The position numbers were made by a program, and so were the translations under genes. Shown piece by piece: positions 18,286-26,979 of a stretch of DNA of 64,000 bases (position 1 is the stretch's first letter; every line of letters starts with the position of its first letter). This DNA is from Paraburkholderia haematera (GTDB lineage: Bacteria; Pseudomonadota; Gammaproteobacteria; Burkholderiales; Burkholderiaceae). Where the stretch lies: assembly GCF_905220975.1 (NCBI RefSeq), contig NZ_CAJNBK010000009.1, positions 186,001-250,000 on the forward strand. Reading direction: 5' to 3'. Under the pieces are notes generated by a model. The model did not search any database. It had not been told where the DNA came from and saw only the letters and a program-made list of their open reading frames with translations.

Positions 18286-19404
18286 TCAAGCCCCCAACAA
18301 AACCCCAGTCCTAAAAGCCCGCTCCCCAGTCACCCTCCCCAACGGCGCCCCAGCCGTCACAAACCGAATCGCGCGCCGCATATAAAACACGCCCTCGGTG
18401 TTGCTAGACAGAGTAGTAGTCTCATCAGTCAACGGATCGACGATATCAAACAAGGCCTGCCCGACACGAATGGTGTCCCCGATCTTCGCGCGATGAATAA
18501 GAATCCCGCTAACCGGCGCATAAAACTGCTCACTCCCAGCGAGCGGCGTCGCAGGCGACAACAACTCCGGCAACGGTTTAACAACATCAAGCCTGATAGC
18601 CTTCCGCCAGACCAGATAATCGACCAACGCGTCAGCGTCCTCCTGCGCCACTTCATAAGAAACATCCCGCTGCCCACGGCACTCCACCGTTACAGCAATC
18701 GTCCCATTCGGCACAGGCTTATCCGCTGGCATTTCCTGCTGCAACTTCCACCACAGCAAGCTATGCGTCTCATCGAAAGACTCACCGCCCGAGTTAGTCG
18801 CGAGCAACGAAGCCCGCGCCCCTAAATACCGCGACAAAGCCTCGAACTCAGGCCAAGCAGCCTCACTGGTATAGAGATGCATCGCCGCTTCCAAAGAACA
18901 ATGCAAATCGATCACCACATCCGCATCGAAGGAAAGCTTCAGCAACGCCAATTGCAGCGACTCGAACTCAGTCAACGGCTTCTGCTCAGCCAATTCAGCC
19001 GCGATCAACTCACGAACAATCCGCCGATTCTCCGCTGCATCCGAACCCAACACCTCCTTAGCCCGCTCCACCAGCTTCGATAACTGCATGAAATGTCGAT
19101 TGAAGTTCTTGCCACTGCCCAGATCGAAGCGCCCAAGAAACTGCCCGAGCACGTACTGCCCGAGTCCAACAGGATTCGCCACCGGCACCAGCACGATTTC
19201 CGCGTTCAACGCACCCTGCATCTCCAGTTCAATCAATCGACGCTTAAGCAAAACCGTCGTCAACATCGCCGGTGTTTCATCAGCATGCAACGACGACTGG
19301 ATGTAAATCTTCTGTCCACTATCCGCAGGACCAAAATGAAACGACACCAGTTCGCGGTGCGTGCCGATAGCCGGTGATAGAAGCGGAATCGATTGCTTGT
19401 TCAT
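18286..19404 (-). CDS. Succinylglutamate desuccinylase/aspartoacylase family protein (M14)
   Basis: Zinc-dependent deacylase of the AstE/AspA branch of the M14 family, 372 residues from ATG 19404. A longer frame to 19749 adds an Arg/Ser-rich leader antisense to the neighbouring gene and is rejected. Zinc-site motifs are SSLHADETPAM (H-x-x-E) and DVVIDLHCSLEAA (second His), with catalytic Glu in VTVECRGQRDVS. The C-terminal ~85 residues (FYAPVSGILIHRAKIGDTIRVG) form a lipoyl-like barrel typical of the bacterial subgroup. It lies 34 bases after the binding-protein gene, so the pair is probably cotranscribed and may act on an N-acylated amino acid. Substrate is unknown. Confidence 0.87.
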   Translation of the reverse strand: MNKQSIPLLSPAIGTHRELVSFHFGPADSGQKIYIQSSLHADETPAMLTTVLLKRRLIELEMQGALNAEIVLVPVANPVGLGQYVLGQFLGRFDLGSGKNFNRHFMQLSKLVERAKEVLGSDAAENRRIVRELIAAELAEQKPLTEFESLQLALLKLSFDADVVIDLHCSLEAAMHLYTSEAAWPEFEALSRYLGARASLLATNSGGESFDETHSLLWWKLQQEMPADKPVPNGTIAVTVECRGQRDVSYEVAQEDADALVDYLVWRKAIRLDVVKPLPELLSPATPLAGSEQFYAPVSGILIHRAKIGDTIRVGQALFDIVDPLTDETTTLSSNTEGVFYMRRAIRFVTAGAPLGRVTGERAFRTGVLLGA

Positions 19405-19438
19405 GAGCGCAAGGTTTATAAAAGAGAAATTAGAAGAA

Positions 19439-20206
19439 TCAATTACCGTACGGATCGAAGTCGAAGTACTTCTTCGCGATCTGCGCGTACGTACCGTCCG
19501 TGAGCATCGAAGCAATCGCCTCGTTAATGGACCCCTGCACCGCAGTCTCATCCTTACGCAAACCAATGCCGACACCACGATCACCCATCGAAAGCGGCTC
19601 CCCGACAAACGCAAAACCCTTCCCCGCCGGCGTCCGCAGAAAGCCGTAGTCGGCTTCGACCGAACCGAGCAACGCGCCATCGAGGCGGCCGTTCTGCAAG
19701 TCGGCGAACACTTCATCCTGACTCTTGTACGCGACCACATGCGCGCCAAGCGGCGCCCAATTCTTCAACGCGTATCCCTCGAACTGCGTGCCCGACTGCA
19801 CGCCGATCTGCTTACCCGCCAACGCATTCGTACCGCCTGCGAGCGCCGAACCTTGACGCGCGATCAGCCGCGATTTGAACTGGAACAGCTTCGACGAAAA
19901 CAGAATCTGTTGCTCGCGTTTCTCCGTGATCGCCATCGACGAAAGAATCGCGTCGATCTTGCGCGCCTGCAACGCCGGAATCATTCCCGAGAACTCGAGT
20001 TCGACCCATTGGCAATGCGCGTGGATGCGCCGGCAGATTTCATTGCCGAGATCGACGTCGAAACCTTTGAAGCTGCCGTCGGGCGCCTTCGCGTCCATCG
20101 GCGGGTAGCTCGGATCGATACCGAGGCGCAGCGTGGCGGGGTCGGCGGCAAACGCACCACTGCTGAAAGCCAGCGCGGCGCTCAAGATCATCAGCGGGAT
20201 TTTCAT
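19439..20206 (-). CDS. Amino-acid ABC transporter substrate-binding protein
   Basis: Periplasmic binding protein of the Lys/Arg/Orn (ArgT/HisJ/ArtJ) family, 255 residues, with signal peptide ending at GAFAADP. Ligand-site features are LRLGIDPSYPPMDAKAPDGS, GFDVDLGNEICRRI, WDG-equivalent SGMIPALQARKIDAILSSM and GVQSGTQFEGYA. Lys/Arg binding is suggested by family resemblance. No permease or ATPase gene is nearby. Instead it pairs with the M14-type deacylase and is divergent from a LysR gene, so it may share a distant permease or serve as a sensor. Confidence 0.92.
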   Translation of the reverse strand: MKIPLMILSAALAFSSGAFAADPATLRLGIDPSYPPMDAKAPDGSFKGFDVDLGNEICRRIHAHCQWVELEFSGMIPALQARKIDAILSSMAITEKREQQILFSSKLFQFKSRLIARQGSALAGGTNALAGKQIGVQSGTQFEGYALKNWAPLGAHVVAYKSQDEVFADLQNGRLDGALLGSVEADYGFLRTPAGKGFAFVGEPLSMGDRGVGIGLRKDETAVQGSINEAIASMLTDGTYAQIAKKYFDFDPYGN

Positions 20207-20289
20207 GGGAGGCAGGTGTGAGTTGGACGGATGACTGCAAAGTACAGGGCCATCCTATGCCGCCGTCGCGCCTCAAAGAAGCCCCGAAA

Positions 20290-20311
20290 GTAATATCATG
20301 ATCACTTTTAC
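20290..20311. promoter_or_regulatory. Candidate LysR-type operator between binding-protein and lysR-type genes
   Basis: A 22-base imperfect dyad beginning GTAA and ending TTAC around an ATCATGAT core lies 18 bases before the LysR-type start codon, in the divergent intergenic region. LysR proteins often bind T-N11-A dyads in such places. Assignment is by position and symmetry only. Confidence 0.3.
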
Positions 20312-20329
20312 CGATCACAGAGATGCTTC

Positions 20330-21250
20330 ATGGCGTTGACGATCTCCCAGTTGCGCGCATTCACCGCTGTTGCGGAGCATGGCAGCATCCGCGCGGCGTC
20401 GCGTGCGCTCGGCAACGCTCAGAGCGGCATCACGCAGCAGTTGCAGAACCTCGAATCGATGCTGGGCGCGACCTTATTCACGCGCACGAACCGCGGGATC
20501 GCGCTGACCGCACTCGGCCAGCGGCTGTTGCAGCGCGCCGGTGCGATTCTCGGCGAATGCGAGCGGGCCGAGCAGGAAGTGCAGCAATTACGCGGCGACT
20601 ACGCGGGCGAGGTGACCTTCGGCATGACCACCGAGCCGCTCGTCGACGCCTTCGCACCAGTGCTGATGGAATTCCGCGCGCGCTTCGAGCGGGTCGCGGT
20701 GCATTTGCGCACCGGCACTTCGCGGATGATGATTTCGTGGATTCGCGAAGGCACGCTCGATTTCGCTGTCGCGCTAGTGTCGAAACATACTGATACGGCC
20801 GATCTGTCTGTCACGCCGCTCTATCCGTCCGACCCGGTGATCGTCTGCCGTCGCGGTCATCCTAAAGCGGGCGCGACCTCGCTTGCCGAACTTGTCGATT
20901 GCACGTGGGTGGCCACGCGTTCGCCAAATCTCACCGACGATCCGCAAGTCAACCGCCTGAACCATCTGTTCGAGAGCCACGGTTTGCCACCGCCGAAAAT
21001 CATCGCGACGGTGGAAGGTCTGTATGAGACGCTGCATCTGGTCGGCGCGACGGACTGCCTGTCGCTGGAATCGTCGATTGTCGCGAAGCGCGGGCCGTTT
21101 GCGAGCACACTCACGTCGATCAACGTGCGCGAGCGCGCGATCGAACAGAACGTGTGCCTCCTGCAGCGCGCGGCGATCCCCGTCACGCCCGCCGCGCAAG
21201 AACTCGCGACAATGATCGCGTCCTACACGCGCACCGTGCGGGCCCGATGA
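20330..21250 (+). CDS. LysR-family transcriptional regulator
   Basis: 306 residues, the usual LTTR length. The N-terminal winged helix-turn-helix is at residues 3-62 (ISQLRAFTAVAEHGSIRAASRALGNAQSGITQQLQNLESMLG, given here only as landmarks) with FTRTNRGIALTALGQRLL. The effector domain follows, with typical GEVTFGMT and SLESSIVAKRGPF segments. It is transcribed away from the binding-protein gene, 123 bases apart, and probably controls the binding-protein/M14 pair in response to an amino acid or derivative. Confidence 0.92.
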   Translation: MALTISQLRAFTAVAEHGSIRAASRALGNAQSGITQQLQNLESMLGATLFTRTNRGIALTALGQRLLQRAGAILGECERAEQEVQQLRGDYAGEVTFGMTTEPLVDAFAPVLMEFRARFERVAVHLRTGTSRMMISWIREGTLDFAVALVSKHTDTADLSVTPLYPSDPVIVCRRGHPKAGATSLAELVDCTWVATRSPNLTDDPQVNRLNHLFESHGLPPPKIIATVEGLYETLHLVGATDCLSLESSIVAKRGPFASTLTSINVRERAIEQNVCLLQRAAIPVTPAAQELATMIASYTRTVRAR

Positions 21251-21261
21251 TATCGGCGAGC

Positions 21262-22503
21262 TCAACCCAGCGTTTCAAGCGCGATCAACTCCTCGATGGT
21301 TTGCCTGCGCCGAATCAAACGCGGCTTACCGTTCTCCAGCAACACTTCAGGCGCGAGTGGCCGGCTGTTGTAGTTCGATGACATCGACGCGCCGTACGCC
21401 CCCGCATCGTGAAATACGATGAAGTCCCCCACTTCCGGCGCCGGCATGGAACGACTCATGACGATGCCCCCCGCCTCCTGAGTGAACACATCGCCCGCTT
21501 CGCACAACGGCCCGGCCACTGCGAAAGCGCCAACCGGCGCGTCGCTCGGCATGCCGTTGCCTTTCAGCACCGTCATCTCATGATGACTGCCGTAAAACGA
21601 TGGCCTCAGCAGATCGTTGAAACCCGCATCGATTAACGCGAACTGCCGATTGGGACGCCGGTTCAGCGCGTGCACTTCGGCAACCAGCACACCCGCCTCT
21701 GCTACCAGAAAGCGCCCCGGCTCGATCTCCAGTCTCACGCGATGGCCGAGATGCGCTTCGATCTGCTGCCGCGCCGTGTCCCAAAGACGAAAATAATGCT
21801 CTGGATCAATCCGCGGTTCGCTTTCGCTATATGGCACCGACAAACCACCACCCGCCGAAATCGCTTCGATATCGTGCCCCAGGCTTTGGACCGCTTCGAG
21901 CATCGCATCGCACACGCGCGATAGATGCGTGTAGTCGACGCCGGAGCCGATATGCATGTGCAACCCGACCAGCGCCAGCCCATAACGCCGCACCATGGCT
22001 ATCGCCAGCGGCAGGTCATCGAGCCAGATGCCGTGCTTGCTATGCTCGCCGCCCGTGTTGGTCTTGTTGCTGTGTCCGTGGCCGAAACCGGGATTGATTC
22101 GCAGCCACACACGGTGACCTTCCGGCGCATGCTGTCCAACACGCTCAAGCATATCGAGCGATCCGGCGTTGACCGTGATGCGATGCTCGATCACGGTGGC
22201 CAGCGTCGCGTGGTCGATGAGGTCAGCCGTAAAAACCACGCCCTCGGGATCGCCATCCGGTGTGAAACCCGCCGCGAGACTGCGCGCGATTTCGCCTGAA
22301 GACACCGCGTCGACCATCGCCCCTTCGTCTCGCATCAGCTTCAGGATGTGCACGTTCGAACACGCCTTCTGCGCATAACGGATCACGTCGAAGCGGCGCA
22401 ATTCGGCGATACGTTGGCGGATCACGTCGGCGTCATAAACCCAAAGGGGGGTGCCGTACTGATGCGCGAGTTCGACAAGGTGTTGTGGATTGAACGTGGT
22501 CAC
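21262..22503 (-). CDS. lysA: Diaminopimelate decarboxylase
   Basis: PLP enzyme making L-lysine from meso-diaminopimelate, 413 residues from a GTG start at 22503. The Schiff-base lysine is in YAQKACSN (Lys46). HMHIGSGVDY, the glycine-rich GGGLSVPY, EPGRFLVAEAG and the C-terminal GPLCEAGDV with DAGAYGASMSSNYNSRP complete the fold-III active site. It is divergent from a LysR-type gene 112 bases away, the classical lysA/lysR arrangement, in which the regulator activates lysA when diaminopimelate accumulates and lysine is low. The genome may also carry a second lysA in the biosynthetic core; this copy stands alone. Confidence 0.93.
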   Translation of the reverse strand: MTTFNPQHLVELAHQYGTPLWVYDADVIRQRIAELRRFDVIRYAQKACSNVHILKLMRDEGAMVDAVSSGEIARSLAAGFTPDGDPEGVVFTADLIDHATLATVIEHRITVNAGSLDMLERVGQHAPEGHRVWLRINPGFGHGHSNKTNTGGEHSKHGIWLDDLPLAIAMVRRYGLALVGLHMHIGSGVDYTHLSRVCDAMLEAVQSLGHDIEAISAGGGLSVPYSESEPRIDPEHYFRLWDTARQQIEAHLGHRVRLEIEPGRFLVAEAGVLVAEVHALNRRPNRQFALIDAGFNDLLRPSFYGSHHEMTVLKGNGMPSDAPVGAFAVAGPLCEAGDVFTQEAGGIVMSRSMPAPEVGDFIVFHDAGAYGASMSSNYNSRPLAPEVLLENGKPRLIRRRQTIEELIALETLG

Positions 22504-22615
22504 GATTTGCGGCTCTCACTATCGAAGCATGGGTGTGAGCAGAATGATGCGGAAAACCGGTCATTCAGTAAAATACCTATTCTTCGCTGACTCATTCACT
22601 CCTGATATAGGCATC

Positions 22616-23578
22616 ATGGCGCTCACTCATCGTCATATCGAAGTTTTCCGCGCGTTGATGACGGCGGGCAGCGTCACCAAAGCGGCCGACATGCTCTTCA
22701 CCTCACAACCCACGGTGAGCCGCGAACTCGCGCGCATGGAGCAGAGCATCGGCTTTGCCTTGTTCGAACGCGTGCAAGGTCGATTGCGCCCCACCCTGTC
22801 CGCACTGACGCTATTCGACGAAATCAAGCGCGCGTATGTCGGGCTCGAACGGGTGGCGTCCACGGCAGCAAGCCTGCGTGAATTTCAGGGCGGCCAGCTT
22901 TCCATCATTGCCTTGCCCGCGTTTTCGCATTCGATCCTGCCCGGCGCGTCGAAACGTTTCCTCGACGCACAGCCCGGCATAAGCCTCTCCATCGCAACGC
23001 AGGAATCGCCGTTTCTCGAAGAGTGGCTGACCGCGCAGCGCTACGACCTCGGCTTGACCGAACACGGTGCGCCGCCCGCCGGAACCCGCCTGACGCCGTT
23101 GCTCGAAGTGGACGAAGTCTGTGTGCTGCCCGATGAGCATCCATTGCTCGCCAGGCGCGTGATTGAGTTGAAGGATTTGGTGAATCAGCCGTTCATCAGC
23201 CTGTCGTCAAACGATCCGTACCGGATTCAGATCGACGAAGCCTTCACGCAAGCGGGCATTGCGCGCCGCCAGATGATCGAGACGCCCACCGCTGTCTCCG
23301 TTTGCAGTTTCGTGCGGCAAGGCCTCGGCGTGGCTATCGTCAATCCGCTTACCGCGCTCGATTTCGCGGGCCGTAATCTGCATATCCGGCCGCTCGCCGT
23401 GTCGCTGCCGTTTCGCGTGAGCGTGGTTCATCCGGAGCATCGTCCGGGTCATCCGCTTGCCGGCGCGTTCGTCGAAGCGCTACAGAGTGAGGCCGACGCG
23501 CTCCGACTACAGTTGAAAACCCACTCAAAACGCAAGCGGATCGGCAACGTGGCTGTGCAAGCCAGACAGCATTTCTAA
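22616..23578 (+). CDS. lysR: LysR-family activator of lysA
   Basis: 320 residues from ATG 22616; a longer frame to 22490 would overlap lysA and has no family similarity. The helix-turn-helix lies at residues 4-60 (HIEVFRALMTAGSVTKAADML, FTSQPTVSRELARMEQ in separate parts). It is followed by FERVQGRLRPTLSALTLFDEI, the signature of the LysR/CysB-like clade. Divergent orientation next to lysA gives the functional assignment. Confidence 0.88.
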   Translation: MALTHRHIEVFRALMTAGSVTKAADMLFTSQPTVSRELARMEQSIGFALFERVQGRLRPTLSALTLFDEIKRAYVGLERVASTAASLREFQGGQLSIIALPAFSHSILPGASKRFLDAQPGISLSIATQESPFLEEWLTAQRYDLGLTEHGAPPAGTRLTPLLEVDEVCVLPDEHPLLARRVIELKDLVNQPFISLSSNDPYRIQIDEAFTQAGIARRQMIETPTAVSVCSFVRQGLGVAIVNPLTALDFAGRNLHIRPLAVSLPFRVSVVHPEHRPGHPLAGAFVEALQSEADALRLQLKTHSKRKRIGNVAVQARQHF

Positions 23579-23608
23579 GCTGCTTAAGAGCCGGGGTTAA
23601 AACCGAGC

Positions 23609-24025
23609 TTAAAACTCAACCAACGCAAAATCTTCCTTGCCCACATCACACAGCGGGCAACGCCAGCCGGCCGGGACATCTGCCCAGCGGGTGCCCGGCG
23701 CAATGCCTTCTTCCGGCACGCCGGCGGCTTCATCGTAGATCCAGCCGCAGATCACGCAGACCCATTGTTTGAATTCGTCCGCAGACGCCGCGTTTTCCTC
23801 AGACGTATGCGGTGCAGCGGCCACGTGCGGCACCGGCGTCTCATCGAGACTCACGACCAACGGCGCGGCCGTGCCCACACTGCTTTCGGCAAGGCGTGCC
23901 TGCAGGTTTTCCAGTAGCCGTTGCGCTTCAGCCTGCGTCAAATCGATCCAGTACGGATCGCCGGCGCCGTCGTTGAGCCGCTCGGGGGAAAACTGGATTT
24001 CTACGGCTACGCCCTTCTTGTACAT
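23609..24025 (-). CDS. Rubredoxin with an N-terminal extension
   Basis: 138 residues. The C-terminal ~52 residues form a rubredoxin: iron ligands Cys90 and Cys93 (WVCVICGW) and Cys123 and Cys126 (GWRCPLCDVGKEDF). The first 80 residues are an extra segment (EIQFSPERLNDGAGDPYWI, then an amphipathic helix) that I do not recognise. Rubredoxins pass single electrons to monooxygenases or oxygen/ROS reductases. The downstream neighbour is a tiny membrane protein. Convergent with lysR, 30 bases apart. Confidence 0.88.
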   Translation of the reverse strand: MYKKGVAVEIQFSPERLNDGAGDPYWIDLTQAEAQRLLENLQARLAESSVGTAAPLVVSLDETPVPHVAAAPHTSEENAASADEFKQWVCVICGWIYDEAAGVPEEGIAPGTRWADVPAGWRCPLCDVGKEDFALVEF

Positions 24026-24112
24026 GGGAAGTCGGAATATCGATGAAGCCGGCGGCCGGCGCCGGCATAGGGTCGGATGCTTGAAGCGAGCGCTTCGTGG
24101 CGGTAGAGCGGG

Positions 24113-24229
24113 TCAGACGAACTGGTTCAGCACGATGGCCGCGATCAGTCCGGCGGCACCGATGAGGCCCAACAATTGCAGCAGCGTGAGGGACTTACGG
24201 GATACGGTAGGGATTTGTTGCGTAGTCAC
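24113..24229 (-). CDS. Tiny membrane protein, 38 aa
   Basis: Read from a GTG at 24229: a polar N-terminus (TTQQIPTVSRK) followed by one hydrophobic helix LTLLQLLGLIGAAGLIAAIVL and a short NQFV end. The composition is that of a real single-span protein and no better start exists. The frame can be extended upstream to 24424, but that part looks non-coding. The ribosome-binding site is weak. It lies between the alpha/beta hydrolase and rubredoxin genes on the same strand. Function is unknown. Confidence 0.5.
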   Translation of the reverse strand: MTTQQIPTVSRKSLTLLQLLGLIGAAGLIAAIVLNQFV

Positions 24230-24398
24230 AGGAGAGGTTCTTAAAGATCGGAAAAAGCGAAATGGTACACGGGTCGAAGGCCAGACCATCTCGATTGGCG
24301 CAATCCCGTGCGTGTTAGATGCCATTATCGCCGCTCGATCGGGCTGAATTCCCTCCCGGGTGGAGATGGATTCATTCTCCACCGGAAGGAAAGCCAGC

Positions 24399-25388
24399 CT
24401 ACGAAAGAGCCACCTCGGCGGCATGCTCAGACACCGCCTTCACAACCGCGCCAACAGCCACCGCTTCGAGCGTCAATGCGATATGCGCCACGCCAGGCAC
24501 GATCGTGACCGGCACCACACGCCCCGCTTCCGCAAAGACCTCAGCAAATTTCCCGGCGTGAAACGCCTCGTCGTCCGCGCCGACCAGCACTTCAGTCGGC
24601 TGCCGCGTCGCCCGGATATCCGCGCGGTAATCCTCATGCGGACGAAAGTTCTGCATCAGGTTGTACGAGTACTGCGGCGTGAGCCTGGCGGCCGCTTCAG
24701 GCGACAACGCATAGGCCACCGTCGGCAGATGATTGAAAAGCGTGATGTGCAGTTTGTTGAGGATCATCAACACGATCACGCGCGGCAACCCAACATTCAC
24801 CCACCCGCCGGCGGAGGGCTGCGTGGTCGGCGCTTTCTGATGAATGAACGGCGCAAGCAACACGTAACGGTCGAATGCCATTTGCCGCGTATCCCCCGCG
24901 AACCGCAACGCGAAACCGCCGCCCGCCGAGAAACCAACCAGTGTGCGCGGCCCGGCCAGCTGAACCACGTCGAGAAAGTCGCTGAGATCGTCCTCGAGCT
25001 GGCCGATATATGCGATCGCGCCTTTCTTGCCCGATTCACCATGCCCGCGCATGTCGGGCACGTAGACGTCGTAACCAGCCACGGCGAGCGCCTTCGCCAA
25101 GGTATGCAGGCTCACGCCACTCGCCGACGAGCCGTGGATCAGCACCGCGCTGCCTCGCACCCGCGTTATCGGGCTCGCATAGCGCCGATACGCGAGCGCC
25201 GCGTTATCGCGTGCGGTATAGCGTTCAACGGGGGGTAAATCGGAAGTATCGACCGACTTGAAAGGCTCATTGATCGACGCGAGCGGCGGCGGCTGTTTGG
25301 GCCCGCCCTTCACAAGCGCCACCGCCATGATGGCGAGGCCCACAAGGAACACGACAACCGGCACCACTGCAAGCAGTTCGGAACTCAT
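24399..25388 (-). CDS. Membrane-anchored alpha/beta hydrolase
   Basis: 329 residues. An N-terminal transmembrane helix (residues 6-26, VVPVVVFLVGLAIMAVALV) anchors a serine hydrolase domain. The oxyanion region is LIHGSSASG, the cap-side motif is YVPDMRGHGES, the nucleophile elbow is GFSAGGG, the acid is in LVGADDEAF and the histidine is in VPGVAHIALT. Lysophospholipase or esterase activity is likely, substrate unknown. It stands between the tiny membrane protein and the Rieske oxygenase genes. Confidence 0.87.
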   Translation of the reverse strand: MSSELLAVVPVVVFLVGLAIMAVALVKGGPKQPPPLASINEPFKSVDTSDLPPVERYTARDNAALAYRRYASPITRVRGSAVLIHGSSASGVSLHTLAKALAVAGYDVYVPDMRGHGESGKKGAIAYIGQLEDDLSDFLDVVQLAGPRTLVGFSAGGGFALRFAGDTRQMAFDRYVLLAPFIHQKAPTTQPSAGGWVNVGLPRVIVLMILNKLHITLFNHLPTVAYALSPEAAARLTPQYSYNLMQNFRPHEDYRADIRATRQPTEVLVGADDEAFHAGKFAEVFAEAGRVVPVTIVPGVAHIALTLEAVAVGAVVKAVSEHAAEVALS

Positions 25389-25550
25389 CGAATGGACCCC
25401 TCGGGCGATTCATTATGATTCTGGATTTTGCCGATCGATGAGCCCGCGCTTCATGCGTCTTATGCGTCGTGCCATAGCCGGCGCCGCTGGCCCGCCACCC
25501 ATCGCCGCCGACGATTGTACGGTCCTGCGCAGCGCCAAAAAACTCGAATA

Positions 25551-26789
25551 TCAGGTATTCGACAATCGGTTGCCGCGACGTGAATCCCAGAAGCGGATCA
25601 CCGCTTCGCCACCCGTGCCGGCGCCCACCCGCTGATCCGGCGCGCCGCTCTCGCGCAACAGCGCACGTAGCTCGTTGATGACCGGAAACACCTCGTGATT
25701 CCAGTCCGCGCCCTGCGTGTCGTGCGCGCGTTGTTCGGCTTCGACAATGGCGCGGTCTTCCTTGAAAATGCGTTCGGTGAACCACACGAGCAACGGCCAC
25801 GCGAGATCGAGCACGCCGGGTATTCCCGGTTTGCGAATCGACAGCAAGCCGAACGTTCGGTTAGTGCGCTGCTCGCGATCGAGCGGCACGTAGACGATCC
25901 ACAAACTCATCACCAGCGTCTGATCGGACGTGCGGATCTGCAGCGTCTGATACGGATACTCGGTGCGGATCGTCATCACGTCCTTGTCATTGTCGCCGCC
26001 GGTCTTGCGGCTCTGGCCGAACACGATCGCTTCGCCGATCGGCTGCTGGCCCGCCATGCGCGCAAACGTGTAATCGACTTCGACCCAGCCTTCGCCGCGC
26101 CGCCGCCCCAGCGAACGCGCGCGCATTTGCCCCATCTGCCGGCGATGCAGGAACTGATGGTTCATGTCCATCAGGTTCTCGTGCATGAACGAATAGTGGC
26201 AATTCACCGGACGGCCGAAACGGCGCGTCTTGTACTTCTTGTCCGATACGGCGCCGAACGCGGGTGGCGGCCGCTCTTCGGCCAAAGCGGCATCGCCGGG
26301 AAACACGAAAATCAGGCCTTCGATTTCGCGGCACGGATAAGATCGCACGCCATTCGGCAGACGTTCGCGGCCCAGATACGGCACATCGATGCACGTGCCC
26401 GCGCAGTCGTAGGTCCAGCCGTGATAGCCGCAACGGATCGATTCACCGTCCACCACACCCTGATGCAACGGCACCTGACGATGCGCGCAGCGATCTTCGA
26501 GCGCGAACACCTTGCCGGACTCCGTACGCGCCAGCACGATCGGCTCCCCCGCGAATGTCACACCATGCGTCTTGCCCCGCTTCACTTCATGCGTCCACGC
26601 GAGCGGATACCAGTAGTCAGGGTGAATACCGACGCGGCGCAGATCGCGCACGGGGGCGTTGTTGAAGGCCTGGTCAGGCGCGTGTGCATTCGCGGCTGCT
26701 GGGGCGTTGGATTGCGCGGCTGCATGAGCGGCCGACGCATCGACTGGCGCATCGACGGTGTCTTGCTCGAGCGGGGGAACAGCATGCAT
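25551..26789 (-). CDS. Rieske aromatic-ring-hydroxylating oxygenase, alpha subunit
   Basis: 412 residues from ATG 26789, which has GGAGG 8 bases upstream. After an Ala-rich linker of about 45 residues comes the Rieske domain: CAHR (101-104) and CGYHGW (120-125) bind the [2Fe-2S] cluster. The mononuclear iron site is in ENLMDMNHQFLHRR (D-x2-H-x4-H pattern with N). This is the VanA/PobA-like single-subunit group that normally takes electrons from a separate reductase, none of which is adjacent. Substrate is unknown. It is unrelated in detail to the oxygenase at 58037. Confidence 0.88.
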   Translation of the reverse strand: MHAVPPLEQDTVDAPVDASAAHAAAQSNAPAAANAHAPDQAFNNAPVRDLRRVGIHPDYWYPLAWTHEVKRGKTHGVTFAGEPIVLARTESGKVFALEDRCAHRQVPLHQGVVDGESIRCGYHGWTYDCAGTCIDVPYLGRERLPNGVRSYPCREIEGLIFVFPGDAALAEERPPPAFGAVSDKKYKTRRFGRPVNCHYSFMHENLMDMNHQFLHRRQMGQMRARSLGRRRGEGWVEVDYTFARMAGQQPIGEAIVFGQSRKTGGDNDKDVMTIRTEYPYQTLQIRTSDQTLVMSLWIVYVPLDREQRTNRTFGLLSIRKPGIPGVLDLAWPLLVWFTERIFKEDRAIVEAEQRAHDTQGADWNHEVFPVINELRALLRESGAPDQRVGAGTGGEAVIRFWDSRRGNRLSNT

Positions 26790-26979
26790 GAGTGAAGCCT
26801 CCGTGCACGAGCGGCTGGAAGGTGCCACCCCGCCATTCGCGGGCCGACATCGTTGCACAGTCTACTCGAACCCGAAGCGGCATGGTTCCGCCGACGGTAC
26901 ACCCTGTCCTGCTACGCAGCCCATGGGTGCAATCGCGCCTTTCTACCGCCCCGCGTGCGTCCAATCAGGCGATTGGCGG

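Noticed and set aside
26950..26979. Hairpin CCAATC/GATTGG after the glycosyltransferase gene as a terminator
   Set aside because: Stem of six pairs and no U-run on either strand.
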